DNA from: Chryseobacterium gleum
Lineage (GTDB): Bacteria > Bacteroidota > Bacteroidia > Flavobacteriales_D > Sanyastnellaceae
Reading direction: 5' to 3'
Assembly (NCBI GenBank): GCA_945883885.1
Contig: CAMCYM010000067.1
Span: 1-8,144 of the forward strand
DNA length: 8,144 bases
Below, one piece after another: positions 6,656 to 8,144 of the stretch. Position numbers and translations under genes: made by a program. Within the stretch, counting starts at the first letter, position 1, and each line of letters begins with the position of its first letter. The notes beneath the pieces are model-generated. The model was not told the DNA's origin and searched no databases. It saw nothing but the letters and a program-made list of their open reading frames with translations.

Positions 6656-7426
6656 ATGTGGAAAACGCAAGCGGGATGGTTTGAAGCGTGGTTTGATCAT
6701 CCGGCCTATCCGGTGCTCTACGCGCACCGGGACCAAACCGAGGCCGATGCCTGGGTGGATACACTCGTCCACAAGGTTTTCCGCGCGCAGGACGCCGCCG
6801 GTCCAGTGCTGGATTGTGGTTGTGGCCATGGAAGACACGCGCGCCGGCTTGCCGATCATGGCATCCCGACGGTGGGCGTAGACCTCAGTGCCCAGCGCAT
6901 CGCAGAGGCCTCATCGCACCCGCAACCCCACCTGACCTTTGTTCGGGGCGATGCCCGCGACCTCTCAACGCTTTTCCCTCAAAACCACTTCAGTGCGGTG
7001 CTCTCCCTGTTTACCTCATTCGGGTACTTGGAAACGTCCGAGGCTGACGCCGGTGTACTGCACGAAATGCATGCGGTCTTGCAGCAAGGCGGATTGCTGT
7101 TGCTGGATTATCTGAATGTCCACCGTGTAAGGTCGGAGTGGGTGCCCCACGAACGAATTGAACGCTCTGACACAGGGGGAACCCCATGGACCTTTGAAAT
7201 CAGAAGGTTTGAAGAGCGTGGAGGATTCGTCAAGTCCATCTCCGTCCAATGTGAAGGCACGGAAGTAGGACATTTTGAAGAATTCGTCCGTGCGTACACC
7301 TCCGAAGACCTGGGAAATTTGCTGCGAAATGGGGGCTTTGCGGTAACGCATGCCTGGGGCGATTACGCTTTGAGTCCGTTCAGTCCGGCAGCGTCTCGGT
7401 GTATCATTGCAGCCGAAAAACGCTGA
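6656..7426 (+). CDS. Class I SAM-dependent methyltransferase
   Basis: 256 aa from ATG 6656 to TGA 7424-7426. After WFEAWFDHPAYPVLYAHRDQTEA comes the Rossmann-type SAM site: motif I VLDCGCGHGRHARRLA at residues 51-66, the acidic end of strand 2 in VGVDLS (Asp76) that should hold the ribose, GDARDL at 98-103, and FSAVLSLFTSFGYLE with the later GGLLLLDYLNVHRV strand. These match a cytoplasmic small-molecule-type methyltransferase family common in Bacteroidota; the substrate cannot be told. The frame is open back to an ATG at 6431, but that 75-residue extension is Arg/Pro/Gly-rich, is antisense to siaB, and precedes the point where relatives begin, so I reject it. The upstream TACTTTTG element fits the chosen start. 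The ZIP transporter gene follows after only 3 nt, so the two are almost certainly co-transcribed. Confidence 0.88.
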   Translation: MWKTQAGWFEAWFDHPAYPVLYAHRDQTEADAWVDTLVHKVFRAQDAAGPVLDCGCGHGRHARRLADHGIPTVGVDLSAQRIAEASSHPQPHLTFVRGDARDLSTLFPQNHFSAVLSLFTSFGYLETSEADAGVLHEMHAVLQQGGLLLLDYLNVHRVRSEWVPHERIERSDTGGTPWTFEIRRFEERGGFVKSISVQCEGTEVGHFEEFVRAYTSEDLGNLLRNGGFAVTHAWGDYALSPFSPAASRCIIAAEKR

Positions 7427-7429
7427 ACC

Positions 7430-8144
7430 ATGTGGCTTGCCTCGTTTGTCTTGATGATTGCTGCGTGGACAGGCGCCTTGCTTGCGGAAGGAGGGAAGGG
7501 GGCGCTGAAGCGCCAAATGGCCATCGTCTCCGCGTTCGGAGGCGCCTTCATCGTCGGCATGCTGTTTCTTCATCTCATTCCCGAGATGTACGGAATGACG
7601 GCTGCGGCAGGCTACTGGGTCCTCGCCGGCTTTCTCATTCAAGGCACACTGGAGTACGCCTCCCAGGGCGTAGAACATGGTCACATGCATGTGCATCCGC
7701 ATTCTTCCGGAAAAACTGGCTGGAGCGCCGTGCCTTGGGCCATCTTCGGAAGCTTGTGCCTCCACGCCCTCGTTGAAGCCATGCCACTGGCACATGGGCA
7801 CGATGCAGCGGATCACGCGGGCCACACCCACGGCATTCCGACAGCGGACATCGACCTCAATTTGCTCACCGGGCTTGCATTGCACCACATCCCCGTGGCC
7901 TTGGTCTTGATGGGGCTGTTGCAAGCTTCAGGAGTGCCTGTCCTGCGTCGCTGGATCTTGATAACCGCCTTTGGCGCTATGCCCTTGCTGGGAATGGGAG
8001 TGTTCGAAATCCTCGTGCATTCCCCCTATCCATGGGCGAGTGCGCTTCCTGGAATTGCAGGCAGTGTCGTAATCGGCATCTTGCTGCACATCAGCACCAC
8101 GATGCTGTTCGAAAGCGCAGATGGACACAGCTTCAATGTGCGCA
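7430..8144 (+). CDS. ZIP-family divalent metal transporter (3' end cut by window)
   Basis: The frame from ATG 7430 stays open to the window end, giving 238 residues; the ending (LLHISTTMLFESADGHSFN) resembles the family's C-terminus, so only a few residues are probably missing. ZIP proteins move zinc, iron or manganese into the cytoplasm through eight helices. Seen here: hydrophobic helices at about 1-19, 31-50 and 60-78; a His-rich loop HGHMHVHPH at 83-91; helix 4 with LHALVEAMPLAHG (His112, Glu116); a second His-rich loop at 122-134 (HGHD, HAGHTHG); helix 5 with LALHHIPVALVL (His152, His153, Pro155); and further helices at about 174-197 and 205-227. The usual acidic or His ligand after the helix-5 proline is Val156. 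I believe this valine also occurs in some Bacteroidota relatives, which would make it a subfamily trait and not damage. Metal specificity cannot be assigned. The start lies 3 nt after the methyltransferase stop. Confidence 0.9.
   Translation, partial: MWLASFVLMIAAWTGALLAEGGKGALKRQMAIVSAFGGAFIVGMLFLHLIPEMYGMTAAAGYWVLAGFLIQGTLEYASQGVEHGHMHVHPHSSGKTGWSAVPWAIFGSLCLHALVEAMPLAHGHDAADHAGHTHGIPTADIDLNLLTGLALHHIPVALVLMGLLQASGVPVLRRWILITAFGAMPLLGMGVFEILVHSPYPWASALPGIAGSVVIGILLHISTTMLFESADGHSFNVR

Noticed and set aside
6152..6859. 235-codon open frame on the - strand
   Set aside because: It overlaps siaB in another frame and the methyltransferase start; only the siaB frame shows the N-box and G-box.
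7016..7924. 302-codon open frame on the - strand
   Set aside because: It lies antisense to the methyltransferase and ZIP genes, both with clear family motifs; its translation is Arg/His/Gln-rich with no recognisable domain. A shadow frame of GC-rich coding DNA.

Overview
The window looks like chromosomal DNA of a Bacteroidota bacterium with a fairly GC-rich genome. The main reasons are the pnp-rpoD gene pair with a short (289 aa) primary sigma factor that lacks region 1.1 and the long non-conserved insert, a family of beta-helix lipoproteins and a multidomain ABCG-like transporter that I know mainly from this phylum, starts without clear Shine-Dalgarno sequences, and one exact match to the Bacteroidota -7 promoter element TAnnTTTG. 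A finer taxonomic call is not possible from the sequence alone. No rRNA, tRNA, CRISPR, insertion sequence or phage gene is visible, and coding density is very high, with no gene-free stretch above 70 bases.

Left block (2-5751, all + strand): the 3' end of pnp (polynucleotide phosphorylase, S1 domain and Arg-rich tail); rpoD; a lipoprotein with a predicted right-handed beta-helix, starting 13 nt after rpoD; and a 983-986 aa ABC transporter that fuses an N-terminal helical domain, a beta-rich segment, an ABCG-type ATPase, a CxxC motif and an ABC-2 membrane domain with a large loop before its last helix. Small gaps suggest that rpoD, the lipoprotein and the transporter can be co-transcribed.

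Middle block (5717-6590, - strand): siaB and siaC, overlapping by 8 nt. They encode a GHKL-fold SiaB-family protein kinase and its substrate, the DUF1987 regulatory phosphoprotein SiaC, which keeps the phospho-acceptor threonine at residue 68. The 3' end of siaC overlaps the 3' end of the convergent ABC gene by 35 nt. The phosphatase (SiaA) and diguanylate cyclase (SiaD) partners known from Pseudomonas are not next to them.

Right block (6656-8144, + strand): a class I SAM-dependent methyltransferase, divergent from siaB across a 65-nt spacer carrying the promoter-like TACTTTTG, followed after 3 nt by a ZIP-family metal transporter cut by the window end near its C-terminus.

Most of the window is ordinary core and conserved-accessory gene content. 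The points most worth a second look are the orphan SiaBC phospho-switch, the composite ABC transporter, a missing metal ligand in ZIP helix 5, and a strong hairpin inside the transporter gene.
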